Assembly (NCBI RefSeq): GCF_030254645.1
Contig: NZ_CP116346.1
Location: 1,530,001-1,594,000 of the forward strand
Length of the DNA: 64,000 bases
Reading direction: 5' to 3'
Source of the DNA: Paucibacter sediminis
Lineage (GTDB): Bacteria; Pseudomonadota; Gammaproteobacteria; Burkholderiales; Burkholderiaceae_C
Position numbers and translations under genes: made by a program. The notes beneath the pieces were generated by a model. It was not told the DNA's origin. It saw nothing but the letters and a program-made list of their open reading frames with translations, and made no database searches. Position 1 is the first letter of the stretch, and every line of letters starts with the position of its first letter. Shown here one piece after another: positions 26,097 to 35,000 of the stretch.

Positions 26097-27129
26097 TCTT
26101 TTCCAGCACCTCGCCGCCCGGGCAGAGCTCGGCCTCGCCCAGGGTGTTGAGCGGCCAGGCCACGGTGTTCAGGCCCAGGTGCAGATCGCGCGCCTCCGGG
26201 TCCACATAGAGCAGGCCGGTGGCGATCTCGCCGGCGGCGTGCAGGGCCTGCACCTGGTTCATCGCGGCGATGCGGTCGGTGGCGTCGTAGTCGGGCTTGA
26301 CGCGGCGCAGCCGCATGGTGCTGCCGTCGTGCTGGGGCACGCACACCAGGTCCTCGTCAGCGCCCACGGTCTGCTCGGGCGCCAGATCGATGAAATCGAT
26401 ACGGCTGACCGCCTCGTTGTGCTCGCGCACATAGTCGTAGCTGCGCGTGCTGCCGGCATGGTTGTTGAAGGCCACGCAGGGGCTGATGACGTCGATGAAG
26501 GCGGCACCGCCATGGCGGATCGCGCCCTCGATCAGCGGCACCAGCTGGGCCTTGTCGCCGCTGAAGCCGCGCGCCACATAGGTGGCGCCCAGCTGCAGGG
26601 CCAGGCTCACCAGATCGATCGCGGCGTCGTGGTTGACCGCGCCCTTCTTGGCCACCGAGCCGCGGTCGGCGGTGGCGCTGAACTGGCCCTTGGTGAGGCC
26701 GTAGACGCCGTTGTTCTCGACGATGTAGACCATGCGCACGCCGCGCCGCATCGCATGCGCGAACTGGCCCAGGCCGATCGAGGCCGAGTCGCCATCGCCC
26801 GAGATGCCCAGGTAGAGCAGGCCGCGGTTGGCCAGGTTGGCGCCGGTCAGCACGCTGGGCATGCGGCCATGCACGGTGTTGAAGCCATGGCTGGCGCCGA
26901 GGAAATAGTCCGGCGTCTTGCTGGAGCAGCCGATGCCGCTGAGCTTGGCGACGCGGTGCGGCTCGATGTCGAGCTGCCAGCAGGCCTGCACGATGGCCGA
27001 GGAGACCGAATCGTGCCCGCAGCCGGCGCACAGGGTGGAGACCTTGCCCTCGTAGTCGCGCCGCGTGTAGCCAACGCGGTTCTTCGCCAGCGAGGGATGG
27101 TGGAGCTTGGGTTTGGCCAGGTAGGTCAT
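26077..27129 (-). CDS. korB: 2-oxoacid:ferredoxin oxidoreductase, beta subunit
   Basis: AGGAGA precedes ATG 27129, 12 bases after the korA stop. The 350-residue protein has the TPP- and cluster-binding signature of KorB/PorB. STLCAGCGHDS gives the CxxC pair, SGIGCSSKTPDYF a further Cys, and ISGDGDSASIG with NNGVYGLTKGQ the Mg-TPP site. It combines with the fused gamma-alpha subunit to decarboxylate a 2-oxoacid to acyl-CoA with reduction of ferredoxin. 2-oxoglutarate is the probable substrate by resemblance to the Thauera-type KorAB with an associated reductase; pyruvate or branched-chain oxoacids are not excluded. Confidence 0.88.
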   Translation of the reverse strand: MTYLAKPKLHHPSLAKNRVGYTRRDYEGKVSTLCAGCGHDSVSSAIVQACWQLDIEPHRVAKLSGIGCSSKTPDYFLGASHGFNTVHGRMPSVLTGANLANRGLLYLGISGDGDSASIGLGQFAHAMRRGVRMVYIVENNGVYGLTKGQFSATADRGSVAKKGAVNHDAAIDLVSLALQLGATYVARGFSGDKAQLVPLIEGAIRHGGAAFIDVISPCVAFNNHAGSTRSYDYVREHNEAVSRIDFIDLAPEQTVGADEDLVCVPQHDGSTMRLRRVKPDYDATDRIAAMNQVQALHAAGEIATGLLYVDPEARDLHLGLNTVAWPLNTLGEAELCPGGEVLEKINAGLR

Positions 27130-27141
27130 TCGGCGGCTCTC

Positions 27142-28965
27142 CTAGCGCGGGGTGGTTGCCAAAGCATGGACATGGCGCGTGATCGCCTGCGTGATGAAGC
27201 GCGCGGTGATGGGCGTGCCGTCGAAGTGCAGCACCTTGGTCAGGCGCGCCGGCGCCACTTCCAGCTCGTTGATCAGCAGGGTGCGCATCTGCGCGTCGCG
27301 GTTCTGCTCCACCACGAAGACCTGGTCGTGGGCGGCGATGAAGTCGCGCACGCTCTGCGGGAAGGGGAAGGCGCGCAGGCGCAGGCCGTCGAGATGGATG
27401 TCGGCCGCGTCCAGCGCTTCCAGCGCCTCGTCCATGGCCGGCGCGGTGGAGCCGAAATAGATCACCCCCAGCCGCGTCTTCTGCGCCGCGGGCTTGAGCA
27501 CCGGCTGCGGCACCAGCGTCGCGGCGGTGGCGAACTTGCGCAGCAGGCGCTCGACATTGCGCAGGTAATCGGGCCCCGCCTCGGAGTAGCGCGCGTATTC
27601 GTCGCGCGTGGTGCCGCGCGTGAAATAGGCGCCGCGCGTCGGGTGCGTGCCGGGCAGGGTGCGCCAGGGGATGCCGTCGCCGTCCACATCCTTGTAGCGG
27701 CCGAAATCCTTGCCGGCCTCCAGCTCCTCGGCCGTCATCACCTTGCCGCGGTCGTACGTGCGGCTCTCGTCCCAGGCCAGCGGCTCGCACAGGCGCTGGT
27801 TCATGCCGATGTCCAGATCGGTCATCACGAACACCGGGGTCTGCAGCCGGTCCGCCAGGTCCAGCGCCGCCGCCGCATGCTCGAAGCATTCGCGCGGGTC
27901 CTGCGGCAGCAGCAGCACATGCTTGGTGTCGCCATGCGAGGCATAGGCGCTGCTGATCAGGTCGGCCTGCTGGGTGCGCGTGGGCATGCCCGTGGAGGGG
28001 CCGCCACGCTGCACATCGATGATGGTGAGCGGGATCTCGGCGAAATAGGCCAGGCCCAGGAACTCGGTCATCAGCGAGACGCCCGGCCCCGAGGTAGCGG
28101 TGAAGGCGCGTGCGCCGTTCCAGCCCGCGCCGGTGATCATGCCGATGGAGGCGATCTCGTCCTCGGCCTGCACGATGGCGTAGCGATGCTGGCCGGTGGC
28201 GGGGTCGACGCGGTACTTGCTGCAGTATTTGTCGAAGGCCTCGGCCACCGAGGACGAAGGCGTGATCGGGTACCAGGCGCACACGGTGGCGCCGCCGTAC
28301 ACGCAGCCCAGCGCCGCCGCGCTGTTGCCGTCGAGGAAGATGCGATTGCCCACCTTGTCGGCGCGCCGCACCTTCAGGCCCAGGCCCTGCGTGAGGTGGT
28401 CGCGCGCGAACTCGCGGCCCGCATGCAGGGCGCGCACATTCGAGTCCAGCAACTTCTCCTTGCCCCGGTACTGCTCGGCAAACAGCCTTTCAATCACCGC
28501 CGGGTCCATGTCCATCAGCTGCGAGAGCGCGCCCAGCACCATGATGTTCTTGAACAGCTGGCGCTGGCGCGAGTCCTCGTAGGTGGCGTTGCAGATCGCG
28601 GTGACCGGCATCGCGATCACCTCCACGTCCTTGCGGAAGGCCTCGGGCGGCAGCGGCTTGGTGCTGTCGTAGAACAGATAGCCGCCGGGGCTGATCTCCT
28701 TGACGTCCTGGTCCCAGGTCTGCGGGTTCATCGCCACCATCATGTCGACGCCGCCGCGCCGGCCCAGCCAGCCGGCCTCGGAGACGCGCACCTCGTACCA
28801 GGTGGGCAGGCCCTGGATGTTGCTGGGGAAGATGTTGCGCGGGCTGACCGGCACGCCCATGCGGAGGATGGCCTTGGCGAACAGCTCGTTGGCCGAGGCC
28901 GAACCCGAGCCGTTGACGTTGGCGAACTTGACGACGAAGTCGTTGACGGCTTCGATGCGGCTCAT
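27142..28965 (-). CDS. korA: 2-oxoacid:ferredoxin oxidoreductase, fused gamma-alpha subunit
   Basis: ATG 28965 overlaps the upstream reductase stop (ATGA) and is preceded by AGAGGAAGG. The 607-residue product begins with a gamma domain (about 1-190; GSGSASANELFAKAILRMG). The alpha domain follows, with WYPITPSSSVAEAF and the TPP-facing SGPGVSLMTEFLGLAYFAEIP, then the C-terminal domain II. Gamma-alpha fusion is usual for this KorA group. The operon order is reductase, korA, korB. Such oxygen-tolerant oxidoreductases occur in microaerobic and some aerobic Proteobacteria, where they bypass 2-oxoglutarate dehydrogenase and provide low-potential electrons. Confidence 0.9.
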   Translation of the reverse strand: MSRIEAVNDFVVKFANVNGSGSASANELFAKAILRMGVPVSPRNIFPSNIQGLPTWYEVRVSEAGWLGRRGGVDMMVAMNPQTWDQDVKEISPGGYLFYDSTKPLPPEAFRKDVEVIAMPVTAICNATYEDSRQRQLFKNIMVLGALSQLMDMDPAVIERLFAEQYRGKEKLLDSNVRALHAGREFARDHLTQGLGLKVRRADKVGNRIFLDGNSAAALGCVYGGATVCAWYPITPSSSVAEAFDKYCSKYRVDPATGQHRYAIVQAEDEIASIGMITGAGWNGARAFTATSGPGVSLMTEFLGLAYFAEIPLTIIDVQRGGPSTGMPTRTQQADLISSAYASHGDTKHVLLLPQDPRECFEHAAAALDLADRLQTPVFVMTDLDIGMNQRLCEPLAWDESRTYDRGKVMTAEELEAGKDFGRYKDVDGDGIPWRTLPGTHPTRGAYFTRGTTRDEYARYSEAGPDYLRNVERLLRKFATAATLVPQPVLKPAAQKTRLGVIYFGSTAPAMDEALEALDAADIHLDGLRLRAFPFPQSVRDFIAAHDQVFVVEQNRDAQMRTLLINELEVAPARLTKVLHFDGTPITARFITQAITRHVHALATTPR

Positions 28966-30806
28966 GCTGTCACCTTCCTCTCTGCAAGCGGGGCACGTGC
29001 GGGGGTGTCGCGGCAGGCCGGCCCGGCCTTGGTGGTGAGCAGCAAGAACTTCTGCATGTCCCAGGCGCCGGTGGGGCAGCGCTCGGCGCACAGGCCGCAG
29101 TGCAGGCAGACGTCCTCGTCCTTCACCATCACGCGCGCGGTCTTCAGCGTGCCGCTGACGTAGAGGTCCTGGGCCAGGTTCAGCGCCGGTGCCTTGAGGC
29201 GCTGCCGCAAGTCCGCTTCCGCGCCGTTCTCGACAAAGCTGATGCTGTCCATCGGGCAGATGTCCACGCAGGCATCGCACTCGATGCAGAGCTTGTCGGT
29301 GAACACCGTCTGCACATCGCAGTTGAGGCAGCGCTGAGCCTCCTTGAAGGCGGTGGCGGCGTCGAAGCCCAGCTCCACCTCCACGCGGATGCTGGCCAGC
29401 GCCTTCTCGGCGGCGGCCCAGGGCACCTTGTGGCGCAACTCGTTGGTGATGCCGTTGTCGTAGCTCCACTCGTGAATGCCCATCTTCTGCGAGAGCAGGT
29501 TGACATGCGGCGGCGGGCGCTTCGTCACCGGCTCGGCGTGCAGATAGCGGTCGATCGACACCGCCGCCTCGTGGCCATGCGCCACCGCGGTGATGATGTT
29601 CTTGGGGCCGAAGGCCGCATCGCCGCCGAAGAAGACCTGGGGCAGGCTGGACTGGAAGCTCTGTGCGTCCAGCAGCGGCAGGCCATGCTCGTTGAAGGCG
29701 ATGCCCGCATCGCGCTCGATCCAGGGGAAGGCGTTCTCCTGGCCCACCGCGATCAGCACCTCGTCGCAGGGGATGCTGACTTCCTCGCCGGTCTGCGCCT
29801 TCTTGAAGCGCATGCCGGTGAGCTTGCCGCCCTCATGCTCGAAGGCCAGCGGCACATGGAAGTCCAGGATCGGGATGCCCTCATGCTCGGCATCCTCCTT
29901 CTCCCAGGGCGAGGCCTTCATCTGCGCATAGCCGCTGCGCACCGCCACCGTCACCGAGCTGGCGCCCAGGCGGCGCGCCGAGCGGCAGCAGTCCATCGCG
30001 GTATTGCCACCACCCAGCACGATCACGCGCGGCTGCACGCTCGTGACATGGCCGAAGGAGACCGAGGCCAGCCAGTCGATGCCTATGCGGATGCGCTCGC
30101 CCGCCTCCTGGCGGCCGGGCAGTTGCAGGTCGCGCCCGCGCGGCGCGCCGCAGCCCACGAACACGGCGTCATAACCCTCGGCAAGCAGGGCGCGCATCGA
30201 TTCGATGCGCCGGCCCGCGCGCAGCTCCACGCCCAGGCCCAGGATGTAGCCGCATTCCTCGTCGATCACGCTCTCGGGCAGGCGGAAGCGCGGGATCTGG
30301 CTGCGGATGAAGCCGCCGGGCTTGGTCTCGCCATCGAACACGGTGACCGCATAGCCCTGGGTGGCGAGGTCGCGCGCCACCGTCAGCGAGGCCGGGCCGG
30401 CGCCCACGCAAGCCACCTTCTTGCCGTTGCGCGGCAGCGGCTTGGGCAGCAGGGCGCGCAGCTCCTGGCTCTTGTGGTCGGCCGCGACGCGCTTGAGGCG
30501 GCAGATCGCCACCGCCTCCGGCTTCTTCTCGCCGACGTTCTTGTCCTCCACGCGGCCGCGCCGGCAGGCGGGCTCGCAGGGGCGGTCGCAGGTACGGCCG
30601 AGCACACCGGGGAAGACGTTGGAGACCCAGTTCACCATATAGGCGTCGTCGTAACGCCCCTGGCCGATCAGGCGGATGTACTCGGGGACGGGCGTGTGGG
30701 CCGGGCAGGCCCACTGACAATCAACGACCTTGTGGAAATAGGCCGGGTCTTGGGTATCGCTGCGCTGCACCTGGGTCGCCTCCTGTGCTGGAACGGTGCG
30801 AGGCAC
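28962..30806 (-). CDS. GltD-like FAD/NAD(P)H reductase with two C-terminal [4Fe-4S] clusters (KorC-like)
   Basis: A 614-residue flavoprotein heading the kor operon. The N terminus has the GltD cluster ligands (CQWACP, CDRPCEPACRR). FAD and NAD(P) Rossmann motifs follow (CVGAGPASLTVARDLA; VLGGGNTAMDCCRSA), and GGDAAFGPKNIITAVAHG closes the FAD site. Two ferredoxin motifs end the protein (CIECDACVDICP and CLHCGLCAERCP). It should pass electrons between NAD(P)H and the ferredoxin of KorAB. The arrangement recalls the Thauera KGOR locus, where a reductase gene accompanies korAB. The direction of electron flow cannot be told from sequence. Confidence 0.87.
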   Translation of the reverse strand: MPRTVPAQEATQVQRSDTQDPAYFHKVVDCQWACPAHTPVPEYIRLIGQGRYDDAYMVNWVSNVFPGVLGRTCDRPCEPACRRGRVEDKNVGEKKPEAVAICRLKRVAADHKSQELRALLPKPLPRNGKKVACVGAGPASLTVARDLATQGYAVTVFDGETKPGGFIRSQIPRFRLPESVIDEECGYILGLGVELRAGRRIESMRALLAEGYDAVFVGCGAPRGRDLQLPGRQEAGERIRIGIDWLASVSFGHVTSVQPRVIVLGGGNTAMDCCRSARRLGASSVTVAVRSGYAQMKASPWEKEDAEHEGIPILDFHVPLAFEHEGGKLTGMRFKKAQTGEEVSIPCDEVLIAVGQENAFPWIERDAGIAFNEHGLPLLDAQSFQSSLPQVFFGGDAAFGPKNIITAVAHGHEAAVSIDRYLHAEPVTKRPPPHVNLLSQKMGIHEWSYDNGITNELRHKVPWAAAEKALASIRVEVELGFDAATAFKEAQRCLNCDVQTVFTDKLCIECDACVDICPMDSISFVENGAEADLRQRLKAPALNLAQDLYVSGTLKTARVMVKDEDVCLHCGLCAERCPTGAWDMQKFLLLTTKAGPACRDTPARAPLAERKVTA

Positions 30807-30944
30807 TCACCAGCTCCGGGCGTCGTGCGCCAAGCTGGGGCCTCACTACGCGGGCCAGTCTACGCCGGGTGCACCGGCTTGGGAGACGCGGGCAAACCCG
30901 CCCAGGCACAAAGCTGGGCAAAGACTGACACGCGTCAAACCCGT

Positions 30945-30963
30945 GCCGGCGCTCAGCGCCGGC
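30945..30963 (-). terminator. Perfect hairpin with the helicase stop codon in its loop
   Basis: GCCGGCGC and GCGCCGGC form an 8-bp perfect stem whose three-base loop (30953-30955) is exactly the TGA stop of the minus-strand helicase gene. A short GGGTTTG follows, so it may act as an intrinsic or Rho-assisted terminator; the U tract is weak. Confidence 0.4.
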
Positions 30964-33145
30964 CGCGCGTCTGCCACAAGGGCTTCTTGCCCTTGAGATG
31001 CCGCTCGATGCCGTCGTTGAGGCGGCTGCGCAGGTCCACCACCGCGTCCACCTGGCCGAAGATGCCGGGGAAGCGCAGGTCCAGCCACAGCCACAGCGTG
31101 CAGCTGCGCAGCGCCTGTTCCATGCGGTCGAGGCGGCTGTGCTCGTCCACGTCTTCCAGGAACCAGGGCGAGCCGGCCGAGCCGGTGACGGCGTGACGGT
31201 GCGTCCAGTCGAGGAACTCCTGCACCTGCGCGTCGGTGCGCGTGTCCACCGGCGCCTGGGCGTAGATGAAGCGCTGCTTCAGGCCCAGCGTGCCGGCGCT
31301 GCGGTCCAGCTGATCGGCCAGCTCCAGCATCTGCTCCAGCTCGGCCACCGCGAAATGGGCGTCGTCCAGGCGCAGCTGGTCCATGAAGACGTCCAGCACC
31401 GCGCGCAGCTTGTTGAGGCCCATGCGGTCGGCGATGGTGGAGACATGCCACCAGTTGGGCGCCACCGCGGCCTTGAAGTCGCGCGGCGCGCGCGGCTGCT
31501 TGGGCAGCAGATCCTTGAGGGTGCGCGCGGCACTCGGCTCGGCCTCGCGCAGCACGCCGCAGAAGCCCTCGTCATGCATGCCGTAGCGGCCCGCGCGGCC
31601 GGCGATCTGGTGCACCTCGGAGACGCTCAGCGCGCGGTCGGCCTGGCCGTCGAACTTGGTCATGGTGCTGAAGAGCACGCGGCGGATCGGCAGGTTCAGC
31701 CCCATGCCGATGGCGTCGGTGGCCACCAGGATGTGGCTGGCGCCGTTGGCAAAGCGCTCGGCCTCGCGGCGCCGCACCTCGGGCGGCAGGGCGCCGTAGA
31801 TCACCGAGACCGGATGGCCGGCCTGCGCAATCTGGTCGCGCAGCATCAGCACCTCGCGGCGGCTGAAGGCCACCACCGCATCGCCCTTCTTGAGCGCCGC
31901 GATCGGCACCGCCGCGGGCAGCAGCTGCACCTCCTGCTTGCGCTCGAAGTGCCGCACCGTGCAGCGCTCGCCGCACAGGCCCAAAAGGTTCTCGATCGCC
32001 GGCACCGCATAGGCCGAGCAGATGATAATGACCTCGTTGGCCGGCACCGCCACGATGGCCTGGGTCCAGGCCCAGCCGCGGTAGAGATCGAACAACATCT
32101 GCGCCTCGTCGATCACCGCCACGTCGATGGGCTTGTTGGTGTTGACCATCTCGATGGTGCTGGAGACCACGCGCGCGCCATCGGCCGGCACGTTCTCCTC
32201 GCCGGTGAGCAGCGAGCAGGGCACGCCGCGGCCCACCAGGCGGTCGCGGCCCTCCAGCGCCAGCAGGCGCAGCGGCGCCAGGTAGGCGCCATCATGCGCG
32301 GCCGCCAGGCGCTCGAAGGCCGCATGGGTCTTGCCGCTGTTGGGCGGGCCCACATAGAGCGTGACACTGCGCTGCATGCGGCGCGCCACGTCGAAGGTGT
32401 CGGGGTAGCCCTGGAAAGCCAGCTCGCTGGTGAGGCCGGCGAGGGTGTTGAGTTCGGCGACGCGGTGTTCCCAGCGGTCCTGCGCGCGCGTGCAGCCGGC
32501 CTTCAGATCGGCCAGCGACTGCGGCGTGGCGCATTCGGCCTGCAGGCGCGGCAGCAGCGAATCCAGGTGTTCCTCGTGGAAGGCCTCGCTGCGCGCCAGC
32601 AGGCCCTGCAGATGCGCTTGCAGCTCGGCCGCCTGGGCATAGCGCGGCGCGGCGCCCAGCGCGGCCTTGAGCGCGGCCGCCTCGCCGCTGCGGTAGAAGT
32701 CCCACACCGGCGCCTCGTCCTGCGGCACGCGGTAGGCCACCGGCACGCGCCAGCCGGGGCGGTCCAGCGTCAGCGTCTGGCTACACAAGCGGCTCCAGGC
32801 CAGGCCCTCGCGGCGCAGGCCCAGCGCCTCCAGCTGGGCCGTGCGCTGCTGCATCTGCGCGCGCACCGTGGGCGCCGTGCCCACCACGTCCAGATGGCGC
32901 AGCGCCGTGGCCATCAGCGCGGGGGCGATCCAGCGGCTGGGGCGCGTGCCCGCCACGGCCTTCTGCAGCAGGATCAGGCCCAGGCGATCCAGCTCGTCCT
33001 CATGGGCGTCGCCGAAATCGGCCGGCGTGCAGACCTGCGGCAGCTGGTAGGCGGCCTGGCGTATGCGCTGCAAGGCCTCCAGGCCGATCTCGGCGGGCAG
33101 GCGGCTGGCATGGCGGGGATGAGGCAGGAGCTTGGTAATGGGCAT
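30953..33145 (-). CDS. SUV3-like DExH-box RNA helicase
   Basis: From ATG 33145 (MPITKLLPHP) the product is 730 residues; the frame extends upstream to 33223 but that part looks non-coding. After a 260-residue N-terminal region come Walker A GPPNSGKTHAAF, LLALEGRDRL, TGEEN, the Walker B-like VIDEAQM and the C-terminal RecA domain with ATDAIGMGLNLPI and HQIAGRAGRYG. This is the SUV3/mitochondrial degradosome helicase group, which unwinds RNA (and DNA) 3'-5'. Alphaproteobacteria and some betaproteobacteria encode homologues of unclear role, possibly in RNA turnover. The gene stands alone. Confidence 0.88.
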   Translation of the reverse strand: MPITKLLPHPRHASRLPAEIGLEALQRIRQAAYQLPQVCTPADFGDAHEDELDRLGLILLQKAVAGTRPSRWIAPALMATALRHLDVVGTAPTVRAQMQQRTAQLEALGLRREGLAWSRLCSQTLTLDRPGWRVPVAYRVPQDEAPVWDFYRSGEAAALKAALGAAPRYAQAAELQAHLQGLLARSEAFHEEHLDSLLPRLQAECATPQSLADLKAGCTRAQDRWEHRVAELNTLAGLTSELAFQGYPDTFDVARRMQRSVTLYVGPPNSGKTHAAFERLAAAHDGAYLAPLRLLALEGRDRLVGRGVPCSLLTGEENVPADGARVVSSTIEMVNTNKPIDVAVIDEAQMLFDLYRGWAWTQAIVAVPANEVIIICSAYAVPAIENLLGLCGERCTVRHFERKQEVQLLPAAVPIAALKKGDAVVAFSRREVLMLRDQIAQAGHPVSVIYGALPPEVRRREAERFANGASHILVATDAIGMGLNLPIRRVLFSTMTKFDGQADRALSVSEVHQIAGRAGRYGMHDEGFCGVLREAEPSAARTLKDLLPKQPRAPRDFKAAVAPNWWHVSTIADRMGLNKLRAVLDVFMDQLRLDDAHFAVAELEQMLELADQLDRSAGTLGLKQRFIYAQAPVDTRTDAQVQEFLDWTHRHAVTGSAGSPWFLEDVDEHSRLDRMEQALRSCTLWLWLDLRFPGIFGQVDAVVDLRSRLNDGIERHLKGKKPLWQTRGRR

Positions 33146-33186
33146 GGAGAGCGTGCCGGCTTGAGGGGCACGCGGAGCAAAGAGAG

Positions 33187-34251
33187 TTACTTGGAAGCCC
33201 GGGCCAGCACTTCGGCCTGCCACAGCTTGGTCAGCTTCTTCGCCTCCCAGGCCCAGATGGCGGGATGCAGGGCGCGCGAGGCCTTGTACTGGCTGGCGTC
33301 GATCAGGCCGCGCGCCACATCGGGGGTCAGCTCCAGGCTGTCGACGCGGATCGGGCGCGCATGGCCGCGCGCCAGATTGGCCTGGCCGGCATCGCTGAAG
33401 ATGTATTCACGCGTCAGCATGGCCGCATTGGGATGCGGCGCATGCTTGTTGATGATGGTGGTGTAGCCGCTGGTGATCGAGCCGTCCTCGGGAATGAAGA
33501 CCTCGTAGTCGCCCGGGTTGGGCACGCGCTTGCGCATCGCCAGCGCGACGAAGTCCCACATCACATGCACATCGGCGAGGTTCTGGTTCATCGGCACCGG
33601 GCCGGGGTAGATGTAGAGCAGCCGCCCCTCGCGGTGCATGGGCGCGAACTGGGCCAGCGCGGGCTGCAGCTGGGTCTCGTTGCCACCCAGGGCCACGGCC
33701 GCCGCCAGCACCGCGGCATTCGCCTGCGCGCTCGGGCCCACCTCGCCCAGCAGCACGCGGTACTGGCCCTTGAAGAGCGCCTGCCAGCTGCGCGGCGGCT
33801 TGGGCAGGCGGCGGGTGTTGACCATGAAGGCGATGGTGCCGGTATAGGCCAGCGCCCAATGGCCATCGGGGTCCTTGGCCCACTCGGGAATCTCGGCCCA
33901 GCTGCTGGGCTTGTAGGGGCGCGTCACGCCGCGGCTGCGCGCGATCGCGCCGAACTCGAAGCCGACATCGCCGATGTCCACCGTGGCGGCCTTGCCCTCG
34001 GCCTCCAGCAGCGCGATTTCCTCGCCGCTGGTCATGTTGCGGTCGCTGTGCACCAGGCCGTGCAGGCGGCGCAGCTCGGCCCAGGTATCGCGCCAGTTGG
34101 CCCAGCTGTCTGGCATGCCCAGGCTGTGGATGCGGCCCTCGGCACGGGCGGCACGCTCCAGCTCCTTGAGCGTGGGCAGCTCGGCCCAGGCCGACCGCGA
34201 CGGCGCGGCCATGCCGGTTGCGAGCAGGGCCATCAGGCGGCGGCGGTTCAT
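33187..34251 (-). CDS. Orphan extracellular solute-binding protein (PotD/AfuA/ThiB-type)
   Basis: The 354-residue product from ATG 34251 begins with NRRRLMALLATGMAAPSRSAWA, a signal with a Tat-like RRR motif. The mature fold looks like a class II binding protein of the putrescine/iron/thiamine type: LGMPDSWANWRDTW, an MVNTRR hinge segment, and YTTIINKHAPHPNAA before the C-terminal LTREYIFSDAGQ. No permease or ATPase follows, so the transporter partner must lie elsewhere. The ligand cannot be assigned. Confidence 0.82.
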   Translation of the reverse strand: MNRRRLMALLATGMAAPSRSAWAELPTLKELERAARAEGRIHSLGMPDSWANWRDTWAELRRLHGLVHSDRNMTSGEEIALLEAEGKAATVDIGDVGFEFGAIARSRGVTRPYKPSSWAEIPEWAKDPDGHWALAYTGTIAFMVNTRRLPKPPRSWQALFKGQYRVLLGEVGPSAQANAAVLAAAVALGGNETQLQPALAQFAPMHREGRLLYIYPGPVPMNQNLADVHVMWDFVALAMRKRVPNPGDYEVFIPEDGSITSGYTTIINKHAPHPNAAMLTREYIFSDAGQANLARGHARPIRVDSLELTPDVARGLIDASQYKASRALHPAIWAWEAKKLTKLWQAEVLARASK

Positions 34252-34327
34252 CAGCGTGCGGAAGTGGGGGAAGGTGGCGGGCAAGCGGGCATTTTCGCCG
34301 CAAAAGCCGCCGCGACCCAGGGGGGGC

Positions 34328-34906
34328 CTAAAACCGCGTGCCCAGGGTCAGGTCCAGGCCGGGAAAGGTCATGCGCTCGAACAGCTCGTTGACGCGCTCG
34401 GCGCTCCAGTCCTGCGCCTCGTCCATCCACCACACCAGCATCGACCAGAGCGCCCCCACCACGTACTGGGTGGCCAGATCCACCGCCGCACCGCCCTGGC
34501 CGGGCGGCTGCCCCTGCGCGAGCTCGGCATGCACCAGGGCGCGCAGCATGGCGCGCATATGGCGCTCCACGCTCACCTCGCTCTCGCGCGCCACCGTCAT
34601 GCGGTAGAGCTGGCGGTGGCTGGCCAGATGCTGGAAGAAGGCCAGGCTGAAGCCCAGGCGCCGATCCGGCGCACGCGCCGACTCCAGCCAGCCGCGCAGC
34701 CCCTGCACGCTGTGGCCCAGCAGCTCGTCCTTGCTCTCGAAATGCGCATAGAAGGTGGCACGGCCGACGCCGGCGCGGTCCAGCAGGTTCTGGATCGTCA
34801 GGCGCTCGTAGCCGCGCTCGCACATCAGCGAGAAGAGGGCTTCCAGCAAGAGCTCGCGGCTGCGTTGCGCGCGGCGATCGGGCGGTTTGACAACAAGTTC
34901 TGGCAT
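34328..34906 (-). CDS. TetR-family repressor, divergent from an ABC exporter
   Basis: The ATG at 34906 gives 192 residues; a TTG four codons upstream is an alternative. The HTH (ERLTIQNLLDRAGVGRATFYAHFESKDELL) is typical TetR, followed by a Trp- and Leu-rich ligand-binding domain. It is divergent from an ABC transporter operon, and GAACA/TGTTC palindromes cover both starts. The usual reading is repression of the exporter until an effector binds. The effector is unknown. Confidence 0.9.
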   Translation of the reverse strand: MPELVVKPPDRRAQRSRELLLEALFSLMCERGYERLTIQNLLDRAGVGRATFYAHFESKDELLGHSVQGLRGWLESARAPDRRLGFSLAFFQHLASHRQLYRMTVARESEVSVERHMRAMLRALVHAELAQGQPPGQGGAAVDLATQYVVGALWSMLVWWMDEAQDWSAERVNELFERMTFPGLDLTLGTRF

Positions 34907-34994
34907 GTTCTCGAACAAAGCGGTGCTGGCTATTCGCTAACGAACAGGCGCTGCCGGCTTGTTCGGGGCTTTTGGTCTGCTGAACAGTATGTTC
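34906..34994. promoter_or_regulatory. Three GAACA/TGTTC palindromes between the TetR and ABC genes
   Basis: TGTTC-TC-GAACA spans 34906-34917, GAACA-N13-TGTTC spans 34942-34964 and GAACA-GTA-TGTTC spans 34982-34994. A fourth related element, TTCG-CTAA-CGAA, lies at 34933-34944. These repeats in a divergent TetR promoter are strong operator candidates. Confidence 0.6.
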
Positions 34995-35000
34995 GGGTCC

